Source: Musa acuminata AAA Group
Lineage: Eukaryota > Streptophyta > Magnoliopsida > Zingiberales > Musaceae
Assembly: GCF_036884655.1 (NCBI RefSeq)
Contig: NC_088349.1
Span: 43,986,501 to 44,050,500, forward strand
Direction: 5' to 3'
DNA: 64,000 nt
In this document: positions 34,254 through 45,099 of the stretch, piece after piece
Layout: every line of letters starts with the position of its first letter
Position numbering within the stretch: the first letter of the stretch is position 1
Notes under the pieces: generated by a model
What the model was told of the DNA's origin: nothing
Databases searched by the model: none
Seen by the model: only the letters and a program-made list of their open reading frames with translations
Translations under genes and position numbers: made by a program

Positions 34254-34300
34254 CGACTTCTGCAGCAAGGCAAAACAAGATGAGAACTCAATTCAACTGA
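34254..34300 (-). promoter_or_regulatory. Possible 5' UTR splice acceptor of the bHLH gene
   Basis: On the minus strand a T-rich stretch (TCTTGTTTTGCC) leads to TTGCTGCAG, whose AG (34261-34260) lies six bases before the chosen ATG. This looks like a 3' splice site of a 5' UTR intron. The donor was not located. Confidence 0.35.
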
Positions 34301-34454
34301 ACAAGCTGAAAGGCTTTGCCCATCTCTAATAGGAGACAAGGAAGTGCATGGAAAACGAGGATCGTACGGAGGCACACTTGCGGCGAAACCTATGCGAAAT
34401 GGCGCCCGGGAAGGATGAAGATAACAGGGAAGCGAGTGGGCGACTCGACGGTCG

Positions 34455-34466
34455 TATATAAACGTG
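34455..34466 (-). promoter_or_regulatory. TATA-like box and T/G-box of the bHLH promoter
   Basis: On the minus strand CACGTTTATATA contains a TATA-like TTATATA about 200 bases before the ATG. Directly upstream, AACGTG (plus strand 34461-34466) is the T/G-box bound by MYC-type bHLH factors, which would allow self- or MYC2-dependent control. Confidence 0.35.
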
Positions 34467-34981
34467 CGGGCGGAACACGATGGCAATTCGTATACAAAAC
34501 ATCTTGTAAATAGTATCGTGAAATTCCATAGCCACAGCCGTCGGTTGGCGGAACTCGACGACCCATCGACAACGCATCCGACCGTCCATTCCACTCTGGG
34601 GCATCCCCGCAGTTGGAGAGGTCCTAATCCGTCACGAACCGGGGGACGTGGATGGATGGGGAGCAAACTTTTCGTGCCCAACAGTGCTCGTACCCCTGTG
34701 GGGCCCAGTAGCGGGTAGGACCCAGCATGCGATTTGATGCGGGAGGAGGAGGAGGTGGTTGCGAATGTTAGGTGCGTGTTGCGCGCCGCATGCTGAAGCT
34801 TTCTCCTTACCTATTTAGGTTGGTTTATAAGTGTATTGACAGTCAATCGATTCACTAACTGATATAACATATATAATTGAACTCCTATATATTCTGATAT
34901 TATATAGAACACTTACATATTCTGATATTAAGCCATTCATGCTCCTAACCTTCATGTTATAAGATAATTGACCTATTTCCT

Positions 34982-34983
<2 letters not shown>

Positions 34984-35048
<65 letters not shown>
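34984..35048. repeat. (AG)n microsatellite
   Basis: About 32 uninterrupted AG units, roughly 730 bases upstream of the bHLH start codon. On the gene strand it reads CT/TC, a common plant promoter repeat. Confidence 0.95.
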
Positions 35049-35051
<3 letters not shown>

Positions 35052-35539
35052 TATTTTGTCCCCATCCATTCCTTTTGATGAGTCTTATTGGAGATGCTTC
35101 ATGTGAAACAGCTGCATTTGGTGACCTCAAGTGTTGTTGTTAACCTCATACGGCTTTTTCCGGTGGAGATAATTGACATAATAAGGAAAGTAGCCGATGC
35201 ATGTGAACATTATGCTTCTCGTTTTATTTACCTCCATGTCATACCATGGAAGATTTGATTCCTTGCGTGGTTGGCAATTTGTTGGATAGACATCCTTCCT
35301 CACTTTCCTAATCAATGTCAATGCCTTTAGATTGAGGTAGACACCAATTGATGAGGACTGACCCAATTCTTCACAACTATATGCCTTGAATCAACGTTTT
35401 AAACATAATCATTTCATCAAGGGGCACAAAATGGGTCAAGTTCCTACAACTTAAATTGGATACATTTATTTATAATTTTAATATAAAATAAATTATTTTA
35501 TTACATATGATTATTATTATAGTAGAAGTTGGCCCTTTT
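35049..35539. other. Intergenic, nothing recognised
   Basis: No frame or repeat that I can support. Confidence 0.4.
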
Positions 35540-36019
35540 ATAATATGATCATGATAGGAAATATAAAATCAGTTAACCATCATTCATCATATGAATGTGG
35601 TCAATACCCTCTTACATTTGTTGATAGGAGTTCAAAAGTTAACTCGGGTCGATTATTGAGTTATCGAGCATACGAACGGTTCGAATCAATTACCGAGTTG
35701 CCTCCCTTACAAAACATTCATAGGAATATTATTCGTAGAAATATTTCTGGAAGTCTAAGGGGTAGTTCGGGTCGATTACAGATTGACTTCTCTATGGAAT
35801 ATTTGTAGAAATATTTTTGAAAGTCTAGGGGTAGTTTAGGTCGATTATGAATTGCTTGCCCCGTAGAATCTTTATTGGATTTTTTCTCCTCAAAATTAAT
35901 ATAAAATCACACCCTTAACTCTAGATTAGGAGAAGGAGAAGAAAAGGAGGAAGTACTAACTTAAACGTCGAAGGGATCAACTCGAGAATCTACTCTTGGT
36001 CTTGGTTTTTGTATAGGTA
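35540..36019. repeat. Left copy of an LTR-like direct repeat
   Basis: It matches 36800-37244 in order: GATAGGAGTTCAAAAG, TTATTGAGTTA..GAG, GAATATTATTCG/TTTC, AGTCTAAGGGGTA and CTTAACTCTAGATTA..GGAG. Within it the ATAGGAATATT..GGGGTAG word is itself doubled. Ends are approximate. Confidence 0.6.
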
Positions 36020-36159
36020 ACCAATCAAGAAGGATATAAAAAAGATATATATAGCACCACTTGCGAATCAAACCCACGACCATGTGATGCTAATCGTGGA
36101 AGGTAGTTTTTCACTCTCCAATGATGAAGCCACCCTTCACAATCAAATTAATATGTACC

Positions 36160-36740
36160 CTTAGGATTACTCTAATAAGATACATGTCGAGAAAACCTAA
36201 CCCATGTAAAAAAAAACCTATTACGATGAAAGATCGGGTTAGAGAGGTGCCCAAGATGCTTGAGTTAAGAAAACTTGACCCACGTAAAGAGAAACCTGCT
36301 ATGGCAAAAGATCAGGCTATAGAGGCACCAAAGATGTATGAGTTGGGGAAAACCCAACTTACATAAAAAGAAACCCACTATGGTGGAAAATTGGGCCAAA
36401 GAAATGCCCAAGACCCGTGAGTCAGGAAAACCCAACCCGTGTAAAAAAAAAAAACTCACTATGAAAGATTGAGCCAAAGAGGCGCCTAAGACATATGAGT
36501 CGAGAAAACCCGACCCACACAAAGAGAAACGCCTTATGGCAGAAGATTAGGTTGAAGAGGCACCCAAGACATGTGAGTCGAGAAAACTCAACCTACGTAA
36601 AAAGAAACTCGCTATGGTAGAAGATCGGGCCAAAAGAGATTCTTGAGATACATGAGTCAAGGGAAATCTGACTCATGCCAAGTAAAACCCACTATCGAGA
36701 AAACACAATGCAAAGTACATCTAAGATGCTAAAAAAAAAA
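36160..36740 (-). repeat. 77-bp degenerate tandem array (array 2, inverted)
   Basis: About seven units, read on the minus strand as in arrays 1 and 3; on the plus strand the anchors AAGAGAAACC.. fall near 36291, 36370, 36452, 36526 and 36604 (about 77-82 apart). The array is enclosed by the direct repeats at 35540 and 36800. Confidence 0.75.
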
Positions 36741-36799
36741 TGACGACATGCTTTCAACCCCAAATAACCCTAAGCACATCTTTAAGGGGAGCAAACGAT

Positions 36800-37244
36800 A
36801 GAGAATATAAAATTAGCTAGTCATTATTTACTATGTAAATGCCACATAAGACCAACATCCTCCTATTCACATAGATAGGAGTTCAAAAGGTAGCTTAGGT
36901 TAGTTATTGAGTTACCGAGCTGCCTCCCATGTGAACAATTTAGATTAGTTACTGAGTTGCTAAGTTGCCTCCATTGTAGAATAGTTATAGGAATATTTTC
37001 AAAAATCCAAGGGGTAACTCGAGTCAGTTATAAACTAACTTCCCTATGAAATATTTATAGGAATATTTTCAAAAGTCCAAGAGTAGATTTTTATAGGATA
37101 TTTCTTCTCCTCAATGTCAGTACAAAAATATACACTTAACTCTAAATTAAGAGAGGGAGAAGAAAAGGACTTTGGTATTAGCTTAAGCATAGGAGAGACT
37201 AGCTCACGAAGCCATCCTCGATATTAGTTTTTATGCAGATAATG
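36800..37244. repeat. Right copy of an LTR-like direct repeat
   Basis: The partner of 35540-36019. If the two are LTRs, the whole unit (35540-37244) is a non-autonomous element whose only content is the 77-bp array. I saw no clear primer site or target duplication. Confidence 0.55.
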
Positions 37245-37409
37245 ACTCATTGTATATGTATTGACGAAGATGTTAATAATATTTTTTTCTAATAAATTTT
37301 AATTATTAATTTTGGTGCGCTCTTTGCAAGTCATCTAATAGTTCAAAATTTAAATAGATATGATTGAAGAGAGAAGCCTCTTATTGAACCAACCTTCACA
37401 TTACTATAT

Positions 37410-37410
<1 letters not shown>

Positions 37411-37458
<48 letters not shown>
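37411..37458. repeat. (AT)n microsatellite
   Basis: About 24 AT units with no interruption. A shorter (TA)n run stands near 38322-38343. Confidence 0.95.
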
Positions 37459-37460
<2 letters not shown>

Positions 37461-37826
37461 AATAAGATCCCTTCAATACTTAATTAGCTTACAGAATATA
37501 CAATGAAGTTTAAAAAATAGAGTGAAAAAAGAAGAAAAAGATGTGAAAGTTTTTAGTTTATAGACCCAGTTCCTATCTGTTAATAGTTAGGAAAATATTC
37601 TCCAAATCAAGAAATGATTTGAAAAATATGCTAGTGTCATGAAGCATGACTATTCTGGTTGGCTCATCTTGTCATTTTCTAATATGTTAGCATCTAACAC
37701 GAATATTACTGTTAGCAACATTGATGTTCTGTCAATATAAATAATTAGATGCGGATTGTTAGACCATGTCGCATGAAATTACTGGACTTGGAGTAAAAAG
37801 TTTCGAGCTATTGTCGCAGTTGACAC

Positions 37827-37834
37827 TATAAATA
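37827..37834 (+). promoter_or_regulatory. TATA box before the small frame
   Basis: TATAAATA in a moderately GC-rich, repeat-free stretch. It is well formed, but no transcription start can be shown. Confidence 0.35.
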
Positions 37835-37942
37835 CAGCTCTGTGACCACACCATTTCGTCACCTCACGAGTGCCCAAAACAGTGGAACTCGACGGAGGAC
37901 AGCAAGCAGCAGGCAAAGATCAAACTGGCCAGCTAATCTGAC

Positions 37943-38083
37943 ATGAGTTGCAGGTGCAGAGGACTGCAAAGTCAAAGATTCTTCTGCATCATGAGGAGGT
38001 CAGCATCTCCTGACCTGCTATTCTCCTTGCTATATTTGGCACTGATTCAGATGCGATTCATGAATCCGGCAAACTTTGTGTAG
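37943..38083 (+). CDS. Possible small protein of 46 residues
   Basis: ATG 37943 opens 46 codons to TAG 38081: a Cys/Arg-rich start (MSCRCRGLQSQ) and a hydrophobic middle (LLFSLLYLALIQ) that could be a membrane segment. TATAAATA at 37827-37834 lies about 115 bases upstream, and the stretch between has no ATG. The surrounding 600 bases are not in any repeat I found. I do not recognise the protein. It could also be the start of a longer spliced gene, part of a non-coding RNA, or chance. Confidence 0.25.
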   Translation: MSCRCRGLQSQRFFCIMRRSASPDLLFSLLYLALIQMRFMNPANFV

Positions 38084-38624
38084 GCCATGCATGCATTTTG
38101 TTTGTTGGTCTTTGTCTTGTGGGCGCACAGACATTTTTGTCGAACTGCTTTGCACCGCTTGGATTGCGACGAGTTCCTAAATCCAGAAATCTCTTTAGGA
38201 GTAAGACGCTGTATGTTTGGGCGACTTTTCGAAAGAAATATATAATATTTTTTTTTATACTTCTCCTAAAATACTATAAGTCTTTCATATAGATATTGCT
38301 CTACAAAAAATTATTTCAAATATATATATATATATATGTATATATTCTTATTGGTTTAGGAACAATAACAAATAAATAGGGACAATTATAATATTTTAGT
38401 AAACACTATAAACCTATTCAAAAACACTATAACTAAGAAATTGGATAAGTTCATACTATGGACTAATCCAAAATTGATGGATTAATCCACCAAAAAAATT
38501 TAATATGTTATACAAAGGATATTTTGAAAATTATGGAAAGATATAATTGGTGCCCCTTAGACCTTTCCGAACAATTCGCCCAATATATTTATTTCTCTTG
38601 TACTTTTTATTTGTTATTGATGAG

Positions 38625-39559
38625 TGTCAGAAAGAATAGAAGATAAAAATAATTGTTGAAGAAGCTTTATTGAAGAAGTTTTATTGAATAAACTTTATTG
38701 AAGAAACTTTATTGAAGAAGCTTTAGCTTGAATACATTAACATGTATCTCTCCTATTTATACAGATTAGGACGGAAGATTTTCCTCAATAGAATAGAGGA
38801 TTTTCCTTAACAGAGTAGAGAGATTTCCTCGTATAGTTAGGGAAATCTTATCTGCTATCATGCCCCCGTAAGATGATGCTCTTGTCAAGGATACCAATCT
38901 TGGATTGATGCAAAGAAAATAGTTTACGAGCCAAAGGGTTCATGAGTAGGGCAAGAGCAGATCGCTGCTGCTGTTGTTGCTATTGCTGCGGCTGCGACGA
39001 CAACGACGATGGCGGCGACTGCGATGGCGACGACGGCGGCTACAACAGAGGAGAAAGCTATAGCAATGTAGAAAGCTATAGCAATGCTATAGCAAAGGAA
39101 GAAGCCGCAGTAGAGGAGGAAGCCACAGCAATGTTACAGTGATGCTACAGCAAAGGAAGCTGTAGCGATGATATAGTAGAGGAGAAAGCTATAGCAGAGG
39201 AGGAAGCTATAGCAATGTTACAACGATGCTACAGTAGAGGAGAAAGCTATAGCAAAGGAGGAAACTACAATAGAGATGTAGTAGAGGAAAGTTGTAGAGG
39301 AGAAAGCTACAGTAGAGGAGGAAGCTGTAGTAGAGGAAAAAGTTCCCCCCTTCTTTGCTCTGTAGAGGCAAGAGATATGGTGAATGACAAGCTTCGATGG
39401 CCATGGAGCCTCGCTCGTCTCACCTGCTCTGATACCATGTTGGAAAGAATAGAAGATAAAATGAATTATTGAAGAAGCTTTATTGAAGAAACTTTATTAA
39501 AGAAATTTTATTGAAGAACCTTTAGCTTGAATAAATTAACATGTCCCTCTCCTATTGTA
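38625..39559 (-). mobile_element. TRIM-like non-autonomous LTR element
   Basis: Left LTR 38625-38860 (TGTCAG to GCTATCA), right LTR from 39438 (TGTTGG..) cut short near 39559. On the minus strand a full TGGTATCAGAGC primer site (39437-39426) adjoins the 5' LTR, and CTTACGGGGGCA lies before the 3' LTR as polypurine tract. The interior is only about 577 bp and consists of GCTGCT/GACGAC words and a repeated AGGAGGAAGCTATAGCA-like unit (about 39040-39340). No coding capacity. A lone LTR piece of the same family is at 51112-51249. Confidence 0.75.
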
Positions 39560-39904
39560 ATATTTATTGGTAATTTATATGACATCTGTTATTAGTTGGT
39601 CTTAATGTTATCATTAATCAGAATTACGGAAACAATCCAATCTGATGCGGGAATTGTCATGTGCAGCAGACCTTTTTTTTAGTAGGGACCTGTGGGGGAA
39701 CGAGAAAGTAACAACATGTTACATCCATTAAATAGAAAGGCATGGCACGCCTTTGATAGATTCCAATCGCAAGTGCATGCGTGTAACTCACGGTGGATGA
39801 TGGGGAGATAAGAGTATGCATGCAACACCGAGAAGATGCCGGTGCAGTGCCGTATGCATCCTTAAAGCTGATCGCCATGCTAACGGTATCTTAGCACTAG
39901 GTGA
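39560..39904. other. Intergenic, nothing recognised
   Basis: No repeat or gene found. GCATGC words recur (39776-39820), without further structure. Confidence 0.4.
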
Positions 39905-40299
39905 AAATATTGTTGATATCATAATTAACTCAATATAATTTAGATAATACGTATAAGATTATCTAAACTATCTTAATTTCTTTTATGTCATTTGTACGAA
40001 GATTGAGATTGAAAGATATTTCTCGATCCGATTCCTCTTCTTTGCATTAAAGACAAACTTCTGATTGTAAAGAGTATGAAAGAAGCTTATGATTATTTTT
40101 CTCGTTATAAATGATGAGAAGGAAACTTACAATTGTCTTTCTTATCATAAATGACAAGAAGAAATCTTGTGATTATCTTTTCGGTAGGAAGTTCCATCTT
40201 ATTCTTGCTCCTAATGGCATGCTTCGAGGCTTTCTCAAGAAGGGCTCTAAGTGTGGTATTTAGTTAATCCGACACATAAGCGTTAGAGATTTTTCTCAT

Positions 40300-41210
40300 A
40301 AGTCGGGTCTTCTCGATGTACATACATCGAGCACATTTTATATTGTGCCTCTGGTGTATTTCTCTTCATGTGGGTTGATTTTCCTAACTTACGTTTCTCA
40401 GGCACAATTTATCTTGTGTCTTTACCGTGGTAAATTTTACTTTATGTATGCCAGGTTTTCTCGACTTATGTGTCTCGATCATATTTTATCTTAAGCCTTC
40501 TTAATGATGGATTTCTCTTTATATGGGTTGGGTTTTCCCGACTTATACAACTCAGGCATATTTTATCTTGTACATCTATTATGACAGATTTCTCTTTATT
40601 CAGGTCGAGTTTTCCTAACTCACGCATCTCAAGTATATTTTATCTTGTGCTTTCATTATGGTGGATTTCTCTTTACGTGGATTAGGTTTTTTCGACTCAC
40701 GTGCCTCAAGCACACTTTATCTTGTACTTCCATCGCAACAAATTTCTCTTTACATCGATTGAGTTTTCTCAATAGGCACCCCAGACATATTCTATCTTGT
40801 GCCTCTGTCGTGATGTATTTCTCTTTATTCAAAATGATTTTTCTCGACTCACATGCCTCAGGCACATTTTATCTTGTGCCTCCATCATAGTGGATTTCTC
40901 TTAATGCAAGTCGAGTTTTTTTGACATGCGCCTTGGGCACATTTTATCTTATGCCTCTGTCGTGACAGATTTCTCTTTATATGGGTTGAGTTTTCCCAAC
41001 TCACCCACATCAAGCACATTTTATCTTATGCCTTTGACCCGGTGGATTTCTCTTTACGCGAGTTGGGTTTTCCTGACTTACATATCTTATGCATATTTTA
41101 TCTTATTCCTCTACCAAGACAGATTTCTCTTTACATGAGTTGGGTTTTCTCAACTCATGTACTTTAAGCACATTTTATCTTATGTCTCTACCATGACAAA
41201 TTTCTACAAT
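40300..41210 (+). repeat. 77-bp degenerate tandem array (array 3)
   Basis: About eleven units. The anchor TTTCTCTTTA lies at 40512, 40589, 40666, 40743, 40818, 40895, 40970, 41047 and 41124, i.e. 75-77 apart. Each unit carries GGGTTGGGTTTTCCCGACTC-, CAGGCACATTTTATCTTGTG- and CCTCCATCATGGTGGA-like parts. Confidence 0.88.
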
Positions 41211-41629
41211 TTTCAAGTCCTTCATCTAACGTGTGTTGAATTCTTCATTTGATATGTTTCGAATCTTTTATCCGATAATTTTCAAATCTTTTATTCGGTA
41301 ATTTTTGAATATTTAATTTGCTAGCATCCCTTTGGAAGTATCCCGAAGGGAAACTTGTCTCAATCGTAAGAAGGGAGAGACCAGCTTCCTTTTCATAAAT
41401 CCCCTTTCATCTTATAGGTGAGGCTCATTCTTCCATTTAAGCCTCTAGAGTCTCTTTAGAAATTTTTTCTACTTCACTCTAGTTCCCTTTAGGGCAAGTT
41501 GGTTCTTGAGTCTCTCGTAGTCTCGGTGTTAGAGATCGATCTTTTACCATTTTGCTCATCAGTTTCCTCATGTTGGGATGTCTCTCAAATCTTGTACAAG
41601 TTTCTCTCAATCTATTGGCCGCCAAATGG

Positions 41630-43640
41630 TTGAGGCCTATGCTTCATCTTTGGGTAGTCCAAGGGGGCGGGGATGCGGGGGGTGGCAATCCCCGTGAACT
41701 TGAAAGTTCTTCGAGACTTAAAGTCCATGAAAAGCTCACATGATTGTGACTCAATGGTGAGCGCATCACTTCTGGATCACTTGCAAGTTAAGTATTCCAT
41801 CCCGACTGACTTTGACTTGCAAGTTCCCTGACTCGGTCAACATCCATTCGATCCCATGCCAAGGTCTCTTTGCTTGTCTCATGATGCCCTTAAGGTGATT
41901 TCATCTTCCCCTTTATCTAGCTATAGTGTCCTGCCTACAGTAGTGAAATATATCACATTCTCATAAGGCATCACTTCTTCCTAATGTCTTTATAGATATG
42001 AATCTGCATTCTTTGAAAAGAAAGGTGCCTAGCTCCTCTTTGGGCATGATGGTGGTTTCTTCGACTCCAACCATTATTCGTAAGCCATTGCTTGAGGTGT
42101 TAGGTCTAATTTCATCCTACCACTATGCAAGAACCAACAAGCTGAAAAAGAAGCAGAAGATTGTTATGAGGAAGATGCCTCACCCTCGAAGGGGCATGGA
42201 ACCCTAAGAGCTAATTCTCAATAAGGAGCCTCCTTCCTCCACAGCACTAGGGCCTTCAGAGGGTCGCTGAAGTTCTTAGTCCTCTTCGAGAAAATGAGGG
42301 GATAGACTGAGATCGATATTTGATTTATATAGGGGTAAGCCCTTGCCCTTTGTAGCTATTCAAATAGTCGACTTGTCAAACTCGGCCTCGGGAGTATCGT
42401 TGTAGTCGAGATGGGAGGGTTTGCATAAGGAGCAGAAGGTATATAGTGATGGTATTGCGTATTGCTATGGATCCTTCTATTAAGGGGTGGTGAAGTAGAT
42501 ATATCATTTCCCTTTGAAAGTTCTAACGGACACCTGCTTCTACACAAAGTACTGGTAAGTTAGGTCATGACTAGCTCCTTTTGATTTGCTTTACTCATCC
42601 ACTTGCTTTTGATTTACCACACTATCACTATGTAATGGCCCTCATCGATCGTGTACATGATACTGGCTCGGTTATCCACCAATAGGCCCTCGTAATCAAT
42701 GATCTTCGAGAAGAGATTGAGGGGTTGAAGAAGGATGGTGCTCTTGCTATTATTACTAAGGCAGAGGCTCAGAGGGTTGAGCTAGCATAACTACTAGTCA
42801 TAGATGCCATGCAAGCTAATCACGTGAGTGATGACATGTGTGACATGATACACTCTTTTTTCTTATTATTTATTTAATATTTTTCTTACTTTATGTTACT
42901 GTTACATAAATATTATGATATTTATGGATCTATGTAGTGAAAATCGGATCGTAATGAGATTACGATAATAAGATCGATTCGCCATCCGATCATGGTGCAA
43001 TGCTCAATCCTTCCGGCTCGATGCCTGATCTTTGACATAATCCACTCTAGCCCAACGTCTGATTCTTCTACTTCAATCGATTTATTTTTCCATGATCAAA
43101 GTTTGTCCTACATCACTTTTCTCAAATATTTATTAGTTTATAGACTCATAAATTGATTTCATCATCAAAATCAGAGATTCAATAATATCCCTAGTGTCCT
43201 CACACGAGCAGTTATGAGACCAACTATCTCTATCATATGGATGAGTACACAACACACAAGTCTATTTAGTTATCTTAATGTCCCTCTCAAGTAACCTATG
43301 ACCAGGATTATTTAGAGTTTGTGTTTAAAGGCAAATTGGTCTCATTATCATGATCGTATTGCATAGATCTATAGACATCACAATATATACAACATGCAAC
43401 ATAAAGTAAGAAAATGTCAATAATAATAATAAGCAAAAAGACTACGTAATATGTCACATGTGTCATCACTCACATAATTGACTTGCAGGGTATCTATAAC
43501 TAGCAACTTGGGGCAAGAGTAGAGCAACAACTTGCATCATACCAATTAGTATTTGCACTTGCTATGAGAGGTTTAGGAATACTTCAGCGAGGATGAGCAA
43601 GTGACTCGAGGTTGCTCTGGATTATTGAATGGATGCTAAT
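41630..43640 (+). pseudogene. Gag-like protein of the Musaceae element family
   Basis: Translation gives VEAYASSLGSP near 41630. Further on come ALIDRVHDTGSVIHQ and a coiled-coil-like LREEIEGLKKDGALAIITKA up to 42790, and, beyond an insertion, LGARVEQQLASY and FALAMRGLGI at 43506-43580. These motifs follow each other in a large predicted protein repeated in banana genomes (from memory). Several stops and frameshifts are present, and LTR pieces at 42795-43505 split it. It is not a cellular gene. Confidence 0.5.
42795..43505. mobile_element. Inverted pair of Copia LTR heads around a SIRE-like LTR head
   Basis: 42795-42983 is the first part of the 5567-7065 LTR in plus orientation. 42984-43184 is the first part of a SIRE-like LTR on the minus strand (ending AGATTCAATA). 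43185-43505 is about the first 320 bases of the same Copia LTR on the minus strand. The two Copia arms can pair over about 185 bases. The block interrupts the gag-like pseudogene, whose text resumes directly after it. AACT next to each end may be a target-site trace. Confidence 0.7.
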
Positions 43641-44243
43641 ATTACATCAGTATTTATATTGAGGTGGATGCATTCACTTATGGAAAGGGTGGTACTAACC
43701 CTGAGTGAAAGTACTATGGATCGAGGAGGGCTTCCTCGCTTAAGCATTCATTAAGAGGGTTAGTAGGCAAACGTTCATATGACATCAGACCCTCCTTCTA
43801 ACACCAAATTGTTAGAAGAAAATATCATTGATGTCTTGATTAGTTTGATGTGATTTAGACATGTATGTGTAGGGTTGTTCGATGTGCATTCGAGATGAAA
43901 ACGCCGAACCCCTTAGGTGTTACTTTCATAAAAATCAAGATCAAAAAAGGTTTTCCAATTGGGTCCTTCCAACACTTGAGTTAGTAACCCGATGTATATA
44001 AGTACGAACATAAATAACTAAGAGAAGTCATCACTTTTCTTTGTGTTAAAAGCAAGCTTTTATATCTAGTCGTAGAGAACATGAAGGAAGCTTGCAGTTG
44101 TCTTTTTCATCATAAATGATGAGAAAGAAGCTTGTGATTATCTTTCCGGTCATAAATGATAAGAAGAAAGCTTTATCTTATCTTTCATCTAGGCACTCAT
44201 TGAGCATCATGTGATAATGACATGTCAAATCATTAATCAATAA

Positions 44244-44853
44244 TGATGGGATAAAATAAACTTGTATATGAACAAATATGAGTAGATCGTAACACATAGT
44301 AAAAAAATTAAATGGAAATCATAGTCATATAGAACACCAAGATTTATATGAAAAACTCCTCCAACACGATGGGGAAAAAACCACGGGGTAAGCCAAAGAA
44401 GTAAATCCACTATAGAAATAATGAATACATAAATATCAAAATCTCTTGCTCAAGACCTGAACAACAATCACAAGAGAGTAACAGGGATATAAAGATTATA
44501 TCACTATATCTAAACTCTCCCCAAGTGATCACAACAAGAATCTACTACAAATCTGATTAAACCTGAGGTAAGAATACAACCCAAATAATTAAGAATGACC
44601 TCTACATTACCCTCATCTTCTTTCCTTTTATTCTTCTCTTGTTCCTCTACCCTCAATCATCACTACTACAGTTACCTTTTTTTTCAATTACCTTTTTTTT
44701 CAGCCATGCCCACAGTTGTTACTATAATTTTTCCTAGCCACCCTGCTTTAGTTTTTTCTATCTAAGTTAAAAGAGAACTAGTTAAATAATTAAAGTAGGT
44801 TGTGGGTTATTAAAGTCCATCATGGGCTAAGTAAATGAGCTATGTGCCCAACA
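44244..44853 (-). repeat. 3' LTR of the minus-strand Copia
   Basis: TGATGGG to GCCCAACA on the plus strand, 610 bp. It is similar to 48696-49283 but clearly diverged, with indels in the T-rich part. Confidence 0.8.
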
Positions 44854-45099
44854 ACCTTTCCTTTCAGTGAGTAAGAGAGATTATTCCATGACTCCTCAAT
44901 GTGAAGTTATGCCGACCAGTAGTTGGTATATCTCCTACCTTTCTTTTGATAAGGTCTTTGTCACTATGTCTGCTAGTTATCATATATGTGAATTTTCTAA
45001 AGTTGCAACTACCTCTCTTCAAATATATTTCGAATTCAGTGGTATTTGATATCTATATGGTTTGACTTGGAATGATAAGTTAGGTTCTTATATAAATGG

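Larger units (their letters stand above)
39905..44240 (+). mobile_element. Large non-autonomous LTR element with 77-bp array and gag-like frame
   Basis: About 40040-40200 and 44060-44180 share ordered words (AAGAAGCTT.TGATTAT, CATAAATGATGAGAA, TTGTGATTATCTTTTCGG), consistent with an LTR pair. Between them stand a 77-bp array and a gag-like pseudogene but no protease, RT or integrase. This leader-array plus gag-like layout matches a family I recall from Musa and Ensete. Its ends are approximate and no target duplication was seen. Confidence 0.5.

Noticed and set aside
44867..45049. 60-codon frame next to the Copia 3' LTR
   Set aside because: It lies at the 3' end of a minus-strand Copia relic and is on the opposite strand to its RNase H text.
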